Below are positions 42,025 to 50,700 of a stretch of 64,000 nt of DNA, piece after piece (within the stretch, counting starts at the first letter, position 1; the number at the start of each line of letters is the position of its first letter). The DNA is from Bacteroides oleiciplenus YIT 12058 (GTDB taxonomy: Bacteria > Bacteroidota > Bacteroidia > Bacteroidales > Bacteroidaceae), in NCBI RefSeq assembly GCF_000315485.1, contig NZ_JH992944.1, positions 84,751 to 148,750 of the forward strand, written 5' to 3'. The notes under the pieces are model-generated. The model ran no database searches. It saw only the letters and a program-made list of their open reading frames with translations, and was not told the DNA's origin. Both the position numbers and the translations under genes were made by a program.

Positions 42025-42396
42025 CTATTTTGTTCCTTTCTCCACTTCAGCAATCAGTTGCTTCAGGTCGTCCAGAGAGATATCCTCCTCTTTTACCAGA
42101 GATGACACTGCACTGAGATACGAATTATTAAAGTACTTGCTGATTACCTTCTTCAGTGTTCCTTTACTGAAATCGTCCCTATTCACCACTGCATAATATT
42201 GATACGTATTACCATATGTCTTATGCGCCAAGAAGCCTTTTTCTTCCAGCCCCCTTACAATCGTGGATAAAGTATTGAAATGTGGTCTCGGCTCTTCATA
42301 GAAAGCCAACATCTCTTTCACAAACAGCGGACCTTTCTCCCAGAAAAATCCCATAATCTCTTCTTCTTTCGCAGTTAATCCTTTCATAGTCTTCAT
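42025..42396 (-). CDS. BlaI/MecI family repressor
   Basis: 123 residues. Winged helix N-terminal domain (LTAKEEEIMGFFWEKGPLFVKEMLAFYEEPRPHFNTLSTIVRGLEEKGFL) and a C-terminal dimerisation region (YLSAVSSLVKEEDISLDDLKQLIAEVE). In this family, a membrane M56 protease triggers cleavage of the repressor at an Asn-Phe/Leu-type site; KYFNNSYLSA (~85-95) is a candidate. First gene of the operon with the two thioredoxin genes and the M56 protease. Perfect palindromic operators lie just upstream (42412-42438), so autoregulation is likely. Confidence 0.92.
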   Translation of the reverse strand: MKTMKGLTAKEEEIMGFFWEKGPLFVKEMLAFYEEPRPHFNTLSTIVRGLEEKGFLAHKTYGNTYQYYAVVNRDDFSKGTLKKVISKYFNNSYLSAVSSLVKEEDISLDDLKQLIAEVEKGTK

Positions 42397-42411
42397 TTGT
42401 TTTTTGCAAAT

Positions 42412-42438
42412 AACTAAAATATTTAGTTTATAAACTAA
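42412..42438 (-). promoter_or_regulatory. BlaI operator pair
   Basis: Two overlapping palindromes sharing a half-site: AACTAAA-ATA-TTTAGTT (42412-42428) and the perfect 16-bp TTAGTTTATAAACTAA (42423-42438). They lie 16-42 bp before the blaI start, the right place for autorepression. Half-site AACTAAA is like the AT-rich sites of BlaI-type winged helices. Confidence 0.7.
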
Positions 42439-42552
42439 TTTTCCTCGTTAAATAAAACTAAACGCAAAATACCTACAAATAGCGATTGCTATTTTCAGGG
42501 AAAATCCGTTCCTTTGCGCACGAATAAATAAAGAAAGAAAGGATAATCTACA

Positions 42553-43263
42553 ATGAATGAACCGCATAAGTATCGCGCCACAGACAAAATGAGCGACCTT
42601 ATCTGTGATAACTACTCCTTATTAATGGTTATGAGCCGCTTCGGTCTCTCTCTGGGTTTCGGAGATAAAAGTGTGAAGGACGTTTGTGAAGCCCAAGGCG
42701 TAGACTACCGCACCTTTCTCGCAGTAGCCAATTTCATCAGTGAAGAACAATATGCCTATACCTATAGTGAAGATGAAGATGCTTTTTCCATCCCTGCACT
42801 AATGAACTATCTGAAACAGGCACACACCTATTTTCTCGATTTCAAGTTACCGGTCATTCGCCGTAAGCTCATTGAGTCCATCGACTGTTCAGGTACCGAC
42901 AACATCGCCTATCTCATTCTGAAATTTTTCGATGAATATGCGAAGGAAGTACGTCGCCATATGGAGTACGAAAACGAGGCTGTGTTCACCTACGTAGAAA
43001 AGCTCCTGGAAGGTAATCTTGCTGAGAATTATGACATAGCAACCTTTGCCAGCAAACACAATCAGATAGAAACCAAGTTGACAGAGCTGAAAAATATCAT
43101 CATTAAATATTATCCGGAAAAAGAGAATAACAACAAGCTCAACGCCGTTCTTTTCGATATCTTCAACTGCGAACATGACCTTGCTTCACACTGTCAGGTA
43201 GAAGACTACATGTTTGTTCCTGCTGTGGCACAATTGGAAAGGAGATTGAAAAATGAACAATAA
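42553..43263 (+). CDS. hemerythrin-like (HHE) domain protein
   Basis: 236 residues. N-terminal ~70 residues resemble the ScdA/RIC N-terminal domain (MSDLICDNYSLLMVMSRFGLSLGFGDKSVKDVCEAQGVD) but lack its CC pair. Then a hemerythrin-type four-helix domain with candidate di-iron ligands: KQAHTYFLDFKLP, VRRHMEYENEAVF, SKHNQIETKL and CEHDLASHCQVEDYMFVPAV. This predicts binding of two iron atoms and sensing or repair linked to oxygen or nitric oxide, but the missing Cys pair argues against plain RIC function. The next gene, a LuxR-type regulator, overlaps its end by 11 bp, so they are coupled. Confidence 0.82.
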   Translation: MNEPHKYRATDKMSDLICDNYSLLMVMSRFGLSLGFGDKSVKDVCEAQGVDYRTFLAVANFISEEQYAYTYSEDEDAFSIPALMNYLKQAHTYFLDFKLPVIRRKLIESIDCSGTDNIAYLILKFFDEYAKEVRRHMEYENEAVFTYVEKLLEGNLAENYDIATFASKHNQIETKLTELKNIIIKYYPEKENNNKLNAVLFDIFNCEHDLASHCQVEDYMFVPAVAQLERRLKNEQ

Positions 43264-43870
43264 CGCCTCTTCTATAAAAATAGCAGTTGCGGAGACTTCT
43301 GTTATTATTCGTAGTGGGCTTACAGCAGTATTAAAGCGCTTGCCCAACCTGAATGTACATCCAATAGAAGTCTCTTCTCCGGAGTCTTTACAGAGCTACA
43401 TCCACCTGAACACGCCGGATATTCTCATTGTCAATCCAACCTTCGGAGGCTGGTTTGACCTCGCTACACTCAAAGCCGAAAACGGCAAAGTGGAGACTAA
43501 ATATCTGGCACTTGTATGCTCGGTCATCGACAGTAACTCATTAAGAGAGTATGATGACCATCTTTCCATCTGCGATGATGCAGAAACAATTGCCACCAAA
43601 ATCAATCAGTTGCTTTGCACCGACGAAGAAGAGGAAAAAGAAAACGAGCAGGAAACACTCAGCCAGCGCGAAAAAGAAATTATCACCTGTGTTGTGAAAG
43701 GCATGACCAACAAAGCCATTGCCGACCAACTTTACCTCTCCATCCACACTGTTATCACCCATCGCCGAAACATTGCCCGCAAACTGCAAATACATTCTCC
43801 GGCAGGTCTCACCATTTACGCTATTGTGAATAAGCTGGTGGAATTACAGGATATCAAGGATAATTTATAA
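43253..43870 (+). CDS. LuxR/FixJ family response-regulator-like transcription factor
   Basis: 205 residues. C-terminal LuxR helix-turn-helix: LSQREKEIITCVVKGMTNKAIADQLYLSIHTVITHRRNIARKLQI (~140-185). The N-terminal ~115 residues look like a receiver fold, but the phosphorylation Asp is replaced or shifted (PDILIVNPTFGG where a response regulator has D at the end of the strand), so phosphorylation is doubtful. It overlaps the hemerythrin-like gene and probably takes its signal from that protein. A strong terminator follows. Confidence 0.85.
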   Translation: MNNNASSIKIAVAETSVIIRSGLTAVLKRLPNLNVHPIEVSSPESLQSYIHLNTPDILIVNPTFGGWFDLATLKAENGKVETKYLALVCSVIDSNSLREYDDHLSICDDAETIATKINQLLCTDEEEEKENEQETLSQREKEIITCVVKGMTNKAIADQLYLSIHTVITHRRNIARKLQIHSPAGLTIYAIVNKLVELQDIKDNL

Positions 43871-43907
43871 AAAGGGTACATTAGGATTTATTCCTAACAT
43901 ACCCTTT
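43871..43907 (+). terminator. terminator after the LuxR-type gene
   Basis: AAAGGGTA pairs with TACCCTTT and TTAGGA pairs with TCCTAA inside the same stem, leaving a 6-nt loop. A T-rich stretch follows 10-15 bp later. Confidence 0.75.
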
Positions 43908-43955
43908 ATTCATATACTCTTTTTAAATGAAATCTATCTTTTCAAAGCTTTTCAT

Positions 43956-44146
43956 TTAAGTTTGGTCGACTGATTCTTTTCCATAACCTTGTCCTTCATC
44001 ACTTCTAAGATCCAGACGTACATCGTTTTTTATCCAAACTCCATCAAAACAGACTGAACATTATAGGTACCTTCGATACCACTTTTACCAATTTCAAACC
44101 CATAATGTCCTCCACTCACATCAATATTATACAAACTTTTCCGCAT
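43956..44146 (-). pseudogene. frameshifted fragment of an unrecognised gene
   Basis: Minus strand reading from 44146 gives MRKSLYNIDVSGGHYGFEIG, then ...KSGIEGTYNVQSVLME before a stop at 44030; a one-base shift continues as WIKNDVRLDLRSDEGQGYGK...SVDQT to a stop at 43956. The two pieces join smoothly, so this looks like the end of a once longer gene with a frameshift. No family is recognised. Confidence 0.45.
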
Positions 44147-44222
44147 TCATAGGGTGCATTCGCTATAACCCCCAAATCTATAAATCAAAAGTAAAAATAG
44201 ATTTTAATTATCAATCCCTTAC

Positions 44223-44299
44223 AAGAAGTTAAGAGTTTATCGACAAGGAGTTAACTTTTTGTTGACGAACTCTTAACTTCTTGTCAACAGAGTATTAAA
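44223..44299. repeat. 11-bp-periodic intergenic array (array D)
   Basis: Seven exact 11-bp blocks ending in similar words: AAGAAGTTAAG, AGTTTATCGAC, AAGGAGTTAAC, TTTTTGTTGAC, GAACTCTTAAC, TTCTTGTCAAC, AGAGTATTAAA. Blocks 1/3/5 end GTTAAG/GTTAAC/CTTAAC and blocks 2/4/6 end ATCGAC/GTTGAC/GTCAAC, so a 22-bp super-period. 44223-44237 and 44268-44282 are 15-bp perfect reverse complements. It directly follows the terminator of small RNA 2. Confidence 0.85.
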
Positions 44300-44301
44300 T
44301 G

Positions 44302-44404
44302 AAAAAATTCCCGTTCCTTCACGATATCACATCGGGGAAGACGGGAACCTTTTTTCCTTAATAAAAGTGGTTACGTAATTATGACTAACTAATTCATTAA
44401 ATCT
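44302..44404 (-). ncRNA. candidate small RNA 2
   Basis: Minus strand unit: ideal promoter (44412-44442), about 100 nt, ending in the hairpin TTCCCGT/ACGGGAA (44347-44308) with six T's. No ORF fits. Same design as small RNA 1 and likewise next to an 11-bp array. Start is estimated. Confidence 0.5.
44308..44347. terminator. bidirectional terminator hairpin
   Basis: TTCCCGT (44308-44314) with ACGGGAA (44341-44347); T runs flank it on both strands. Confidence 0.7.
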
Positions 44405-44411
44405 GATGTTG

Positions 44412-44442
44412 CAAAAGTAGGGTATTTGCAGAGATACCACAA
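44412..44442 (-). promoter_or_regulatory. promoter of small RNA 2
   Basis: Minus strand TTG, exactly 20 nt, then TACTTTTG (44419-44412). Confidence 0.65.
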
Positions 44443-44509
44443 TCCCTAAAACAAGGTATAATGAAAGAATCTAATAGCCATAATTAGGTATTTATGCCCA
44501 TAAATTGTT

Positions 44510-44992
44510 CTATTTATACTTGAAAGCCAATATATAATACACAATCAGCACTATCGCCATCAGACAACCGACACCGACTGTGAGCATATTACACAGCCCC
44601 TGCGGAATGCCATATTCTACCTCCACCTTATTAAAAACAAGGACAAGGAAGAGCAGGACTATCATGATATTCAGCACCCGGGCAAGACGAATTGCCAGAA
44701 AAAACTGTGTGGCAACATTCTGCTGGGTGATACGTACCGGAAAATGCACAAAACGGATAGGCAAGTAGGCTGTAGCACCTATAGCCAGAAGACTGAAAGT
44801 GCCAAGCCCGGCAGATAAAAGAGAGAAGTTTGCCGTTACTTTATCTTCCACATGAAGATAAACCCATATTGCACATACCCAGGCAGCAACCGCAAATAAT
44901 GCAGCAACACCTTCCATTATGCGATCCACAACAGTAGGATGTATGCGGATAGCAGAAATTTCTTTAGCAGAATAAGGACCGAGATTTAACAT
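44510..44992 (-). CDS. four-helix membrane protein, function unknown
   Basis: 160 residues with four hydrophobic segments (~30-47, 58-75, 100-122 and 138-157) and a short N-terminal cytoplasmic part (LGPYSAKEISAIRIHPTVVDRI). The layout resembles small DUF1648-like membrane proteins, but I cannot name a family. It is the last gene of the SPFH/hydrolase/Arc cluster on the minus strand, 82 bp after the Arc-type gene. Confidence 0.65.
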   Translation of the reverse strand: MLNLGPYSAKEISAIRIHPTVVDRIMEGVAALFAVAAWVCAIWVYLHVEDKVTANFSLLSAGLGTFSLLAIGATAYLPIRFVHFPVRITQQNVATQFFLAIRLARVLNIMIVLLFLVLVFNKVEVEYGIPQGLCNMLTVGVGCLMAIVLIVYYILAFKYK

Positions 44993-45043
44993 AAAACTAT
45001 AAATTTATAATTTGACAGTTTATAATATACGATTGAAATAGCC

Positions 45044-45079
45044 AATCACTTATCACTAACAACTAATCACTGAATTACG
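45044..45079. repeat. dispersed simple repeat
   Basis: Contains AATCACTTATCACT exactly as at 27203, followed by ACAACTAATCACTG. It overlaps the end of the Arc-type gene. Confidence 0.45.
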
Positions 45080-45275
45080 TTTCAGACTCCTGAGGCGGAG
45101 GAGTATTTTTAATCTTCTTCATCCGCCCGCTCTTCCGCAACGCCTCAGCAATAATCCACTGAAGCTGCCCGTTAGTGCTGCGAAACTCATCGGCTGCCCA
45201 CTTTTCGAGAGCATCCATGGTTGCAGCATCTACACGCAGGACAAAGCTTTTGGTTGAAGTTTCTTTTTTAGCCAC
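45075..45275 (-). CDS. Arc-type ribbon-helix-helix DNA-binding protein
   Basis: 66 residues: KSFVLRVDAATMDALEKWAADEFRSTNGQLQWIIAEALRKSGR is a ribbon-helix-helix fold of the Arc/MetJ kind (strand FVLRVD, two helices), followed by a basic and Pro-rich tail. In Bacteroides such small Arc proteins are commonly encoded beside SPFH-domain proteins, as here, and may regulate the cluster. DNA target unknown. Confidence 0.8.
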   Translation of the reverse strand: MAKKETSTKSFVLRVDAATMDALEKWAADEFRSTNGQLQWIIAEALRKSGRMKKIKNTPPPQESET

Positions 45276-45323
45276 GATTCTATTTTATAATTTAATGATT
45301 TACAAATTATGGTTGAATTTATA

Positions 45324-46664
45324 TTATAGCAAACTCCCATTGCGGATAAATGACGCAATATCATCCATTACATATCCAACTACAGGCGACTCACGCTCAT
45401 ACTCAAACGGAGTAGCTTTACCACTACCCTCCTGCAACATATGATTGAGCTTGGGGTAAGATTTAAAGAAGGCATTCTTATTACGCAGTAATCCCAAACG
45501 TCATAACCCAAAATCCTCCATAGTGACCTGATAATCACGTTCGCCCTGCAGTATAAGCATAGGTAAAGTTAGTTTAACAGCTACCTCCACAGGTTTGTAT
45601 GCGTTAGCAAACTCCCAGTAAGAACGGGGAACACCCAATAACAAGGGAATCTTATCATCAAACTCCGACGTACCCAGTTTCTTTGTATTATCCGCCTGCT
45701 TCTTGATTTCTTCAATCTGTTTTTTAGCACTGCCAGAAGAATCCCTCAGAGAAGAAATATAGCTCACCTGCTCAACAATGGCATCTTCAAACGGGCGGGC
45801 TAAAGCGGCTACAAGAATAATACCTGCAACCCCGTCAGCACGCTCTGCAATACGAGGGGCAAGCGTAGCACCCAAACTATGACCTAACACATAAACACTA
45901 TCCGCATCAATTTCCGGCAATGTCTTTACCCAAGTTGTAATAGCTACAGCATCATCAACACTTTCGGTATCATAATCCATTTCCCGACCTTCAGGTACAC
46001 AAGCCGCTCCATAAACTTTTGTACGTTTCTCATAACGTACCGTTGCAATGCCACGTTCTGCAAGCCCCCAAGCCAAATCACGAAAAGGCTTATTCGGTCC
46101 AACAGTTTCATCACGATCATTCGGACCGGACCCATGTACGAGGATTACCAGAGGGACTTTCTTCTTTCCTACAGGCAATGTCAAGGTTCCAGGTAGTTTA
46201 AAACCATCAGCTCCGACTGTTACATCCCGTTCAAGCATCTTTTCTTTATTATAAACTACCGGCTGTGCTGTAGAAACAGCAGGCACGGGCATCAGACGAA
46301 TTGTATTCATTCTGCCGTCAGCATCGAATGACAACAAGAAGCGAAGACTGTAGCGCTCAAACTTCAAATCGGAATAATAAAGTGTAATGCCTTGTGCAGT
46401 CTCTTTCTGCCACTCTCCTGTAGACTGGAGTTTGCCGAATTGTCTTTCCGACTGTTTAAACATATCTTTGAAGACGTCCGGAGATAACTTCTCCTGCAAC
46501 TCTTCTGTTAAAAGAGCATGAATACTATCACCCTGATTCGCTACAAACAATTCGTATACATGCTTGGCACGGCCCATATTTGCATCTTGAGCAAAAACCG
46601 CTGCCACATACCCCAGTAGTAAGCCGAGCACTAATGCCCACTTATATAGAAAAGAAAAGTTCAT
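45324..46664 (-). pseudogene. alpha/beta hydrolase gene interrupted by an in-frame UGA
   Basis: The frame from 46664 codes for a signal peptide (~1-25), a DUF3887-like domain (~30-130, RAKHVYELFVANQGDSIHALLT) and an alpha/beta hydrolase with HGSGPNDRDE and the nucleophile GHSLGATLAPRIA. It meets TGA at 45501-45503 (...VTMEDFGL-stop), but the same frame continues for another 58 codons to TAA at 45324, and the continuation (RNKNAFFKSYPKLNHMLQEG...YVMDDIASFIRNGSL) is the normal C-terminal end holding the catalytic His (NHML). A single TGG to TGA change (Trp to stop) fits. Either a nonsense pseudogene or a sequence error. Truncated product would lack the catalytic His. Confidence 0.8.
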
Positions 46665-46674
46665 ACTATTCTGA

Positions 46675-47631
46675 TTAATGATTTAACGTACCCGCATTAA
46701 TAACCGGCTGTGCGGCCTCATCGGCACAAAGCACTACTAACAAATTGCTGACCATAGCCGCCTTTTTTTCTTCGTCCAGTTCAACAATCTCCTCCTCAGA
46801 AAGTTTATGCAAAGCCATTTTTACCATAGAAACAGCACCTTCCACTATTTTCTCACGGGCAGATATAATGGCCGAAGCTTGTTGACGGCGAAGCATCACC
46901 GCAGCAATTTCAGGCGCATAAGCCAAATAGTTGATTCGCGCTTCCACCACTTCCATACCTGCCATTGCAAGGCGTTCGTTCAGCTTCTGTTCTAACTGTT
47001 CATTGATTTCCTCGCCACCGGAACGAAGAGTCAGCCCTTCGGCGTCCGCCTCATTATCATCATAAGCATATTGTCCGGCCACCTGACGCAAAGCTGCATC
47101 GCTTTGTATCTTCACAAAGTTCTCAAAAGCGTTCATACGACTAGCCACCGCATTACCTATAGTAATCTGGTTAGCATTCCCCGATGTATGAGCCGAAGAT
47201 GCCATCGTCTGTGAATCAATCTCAAACATAGCCTTATAGGTATCTTTGAGTTTCCACACCAACACCAAACCGATGAGAATAGGGTTACCAATCTTATCAT
47301 TCACTTTGATAGGTTCCACGTCCAGGTTACGGGCACGAAGAGAAAGCTTCTTCTTATCCAGAAATGGATTCACCCAGAAGAATCCGGTTTCTTTAAACGT
47401 TCCCTTGTATTTGCCGAAGAAAACCATAGCCCGAGCTTCGTTCGGCTCCAACTGCATATAGCCGGCAAACATTACCAACCAGACAATGCAAAGAATAGCA
47501 GCCACAACTGCCGTTGGAATGCAAGTGATAAAACCAAAGTAGATAAGTGCTGGCAATACAATAAGGTGAATAAATAAGCCTAAGAAGCCATTCATCTTAA
47601 AACCGTTGAAATCCTTTTCTTTTGTTTCCAT
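46675..47631 (-). CDS. SPFH domain protein
   Basis: 318 residues. Two N-terminal membrane segments (~15-32 and 37-56), then an SPFH/stomatin-like domain (~60-245: LEPNEARAMVFFGKYKGTFKETGFFWVNPF, RNLDVEPIKVNDKIGNPILIGLVLVWKL, VVEARINYLAYAPEIAAVMLRRQQA) and a C-terminal helical part (ARIISAREKIVEGAVSMV-like). SPFH proteins assemble on membranes as scaffolds. It heads the minus-strand group with the hydrolase (10 bp gap), Arc and four-helix membrane genes, so these probably act together. Confidence 0.9.
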   Translation of the reverse strand: METKEKDFNGFKMNGFLGLFIHLIVLPALIYFGFITCIPTAVVAAILCIVWLVMFAGYMQLEPNEARAMVFFGKYKGTFKETGFFWVNPFLDKKKLSLRARNLDVEPIKVNDKIGNPILIGLVLVWKLKDTYKAMFEIDSQTMASSAHTSGNANQITIGNAVASRMNAFENFVKIQSDAALRQVAGQYAYDDNEADAEGLTLRSGGEEINEQLEQKLNERLAMAGMEVVEARINYLAYAPEIAAVMLRRQQASAIISAREKIVEGAVSMVKMALHKLSEEEIVELDEEKKAAMVSNLLVVLCADEAAQPVINAGTLNH

Positions 47632-47759
47632 ACTTTATAGATTTAATTGATATCATTTTGATATCACAAATATATCGAATAATTCATTAGAAAAACAAGA
47701 AAGAAAGGAAGAATTTGCAAGGAATTAAAGATTATTAAGGAGAAAAGTAGTTTTTGTTG

Positions 47760-47767
47760 TATCTTTG
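47760..47767 (+). promoter_or_regulatory. promoter of the hybrid sensor-regulator; sets its start
   Basis: TATCTTTG, exact -7 match, 27 bp before the ATG at 47795. The frame is open from 47765, but that point lies inside the -7 box. Confidence 0.6.
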
Positions 47768-47794
47768 CCTATAGAAGAAATAATTAGCCATATT

Positions 47795-50700
47795 ATGAAA
47801 AAATGCACTATATCACAAAGCATTCATTTACTGCTACTTTTACTTTTCATATCCTGTAAAGTTATTGCGCAACCCGTATGTCAGATCCAGCATTTTTCAG
47901 CTTATAACGGACTGTCACAACGAACAGCAATGAACATTATACAGGACTCCAAAGGATTTATCTGGTTCTCCACATGGAACGGGCTGAATAAATTCGACGG
48001 ATATACCTTTAAAAATTATAAAGCATATCCCGGAGATGGCAATACACTGACCAGTAACCGCCTATCATACATCACCCCTACACAAACCAGTGACATCTGG
48101 TGCCAGACTTATGACTATCGCATCTACCTGTTTGACAGCCGTAGTGAAAAATTCACGGATATCTTACGCCCAATCGAAGTTCGGAACCAACAATCTTACG
48201 CTGTACGTATCGTCTACAGTCTTCCAAAAGGAATTAGTTGGATTGTATGTGAAAAAGAAGCTTTCCGGATTGATGAACAAAAATGTAAAGAAGGGGAAGG
48301 AATCACTCTTTACAGCCCGAAACAGAAGAACCTAAAAGGTAATCACATCATCACCATACACCAAGATAGTGATGGGGATGAGTGGATATTGACCGACAAA
48401 GGAGTTTCCATTATCGGAAAGAAGAAAATAGAATCTGATATTCCCTTTAAGAGTATCAGGGAAGATAATGGTAATATATATCTGGTATCCCCTGACAACC
48501 AAATCGCCATATATCACCCCCAAACACAACACCTTCAGTTCTATAAAATGCCTTTCCCAACTTCCAATAACATCTACTCCATCCAGAGTCTGGGAAAAGA
48601 TAGTATCGGATTATGTACAGACAACGGCTTATATATCTTCTTTGCCCAAAACAAGAAATTCCGGCAAATCGATCCTCGTACACCAACCTATCCGTCATCC
48701 AGAGTTTCATCCGCATTTAAAGACCGGCATGGAGAATTATGGTTGTTTTCTGATATAGACGGAGTAGTACGCTACAACTTATCTACAGAAGACAAGCAAC
48801 ATTATATAACTCCTCAGGAGGATCTTCCAAATGCTGAGCGTGTCAACCGTGATTTTATCTTCGAAGACTTACAAGGAACCTTATGGATGAATCCTCACAA
48901 TGGCGGTTTCTGTTACTATGACCGGAAAGACCGACAATTAAAACCATATTACACCAACTATAATGATCCGGGATCCAAATACAGTCCCAACATTCTCAAC
49001 TACTTCCTCGATTGCCAAGGCAACCTATGGTTCTGCAATAACTGGGACGTAACCAAGATATCATTCTTCCCCCATGCCTGCCATCTGGAATCCATTGATA
49101 ACGGCTTCGAAACCCGCGCTTTCCTTATAGACCAGGAAAAAGACTTCTGGGTAACCACCAAAAAGGGGTTCATCAGAATTTATCAGGCAGATGGAAACCT
49201 AAAGGGATATCTGACCCCAGAAGGTAACATCAGCCCGAAACCTATATCATTTTCCAAAAACATCTACTGTTTTATGGAAGATACAAAAGGAATTATCTGG
49301 ATGGGCAGTAAACAGGACGGGCTCTTCCGAGTAGAAAGAGCCAGCGATAACCGTTTCAAGATAACTCAGTTTGCCCACCAGAAGGACAATCCGTACAGTC
49401 TAAGTCATAATAGTATTTACACTATTTATCAAGATAGTCGTAAACGTATTTGGATAGGCTGCTTCGGAGGAGGATTAAATCTGCTGGAAGAGACACCAGA
49501 AGGTGAAATACGCTTCCTGCATAACGGCAACCAACTTAACAAGTATCCCCAAGCACATTTTGCGAAAGTACGGTATATTACTGAAATCGATAATGCATTA
49601 CTGGTAGCTACAACGGAAGGGTTACTAACCTTCTCTTCCGAATTCACACGCCCGGAAGAAATAAGTTTCCACCGGAACATACGAATTCCGAATAAGAGGT
49701 CCAGCCTTAGCAGTAATGACGTCACCTATATCTATACAGACAGCCGAAAAGACACCTATGTACTCACGTTTACCGGTGGCATCAATAAGATATTATCTGA
49801 GAATCTGTTAAGTGATGAAATTGAGTTCAAAACATACACCACACAAGATGGCCTGCCATCCGACCTTGTGCTGTCCATGATTGAGGACAGTCAGAGAAAT
49901 CTTTGGATAATAGCAGAAAATGCATTAAGTTGTTTCAATCCGGGAAAGGAGACTTTCGAATATTATGACAAGAAATATCTGCAACGGGAACTCTATTTTA
50001 CCGAAGCTGCCCCCGTACAGAATAAACAGCACCAACTACTGTTAGGTACGGATATCGGGGTTCTGAAAATAACACCTGAGCAGCTCAGAAAGAGCACCTA
50101 TGCCCCACCTATCGTTTTTACGGATCTGAAAATACAAGGTACTTCACAAAAGCTGGACATTGATGATCTGGAAGAATTAAAACTGAAACCCTCCGAACGT
50201 AACGTGATCTTTCAGTTTGCCGCGCTGGACTATACAGATCCGGCATCTATCAGCTATGCCTACCGTTTAAAAGGACTGGAAGAACACTGGAATGAAGTAG
50301 ATAACAGCCGTTCTGCAAACTATATCAATCTTCCTCCGGGAAACTATGAATTACAGGTACGTTCCACCAACAGTGACGGAGTATGGACAGAGAAAACACG
50401 AATACTGCCCATCACCGTACTTCCCACATTTTGGGAAACGTATTGGGCATGGATACTCTATGCTGCATTGTTTGTACTATCAACAGCAACCATCGTCTAT
50501 ATTATTCTTTATATCTACAAGTTGCAACACCGGATAAGTATTGAACAACAACTAGCCAACATTAAGTTACGCTTCTTCACCGATATTTCACATGAATTAC
50601 GCACTCCGTTAACACTCATATCCAGTCCGGTAACCGAAGTACTGGAACATGAAACTCTTTCTACCAACGCACGCAAGCACCTGACGCTGGTACATAAGAA

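Noticed and set aside
45501..45503. UGA as a selenocysteine codon
   Set aside because: The expected residue is Trp or similar rather than a redox Cys, and no SECIS-like hairpin is apparent.
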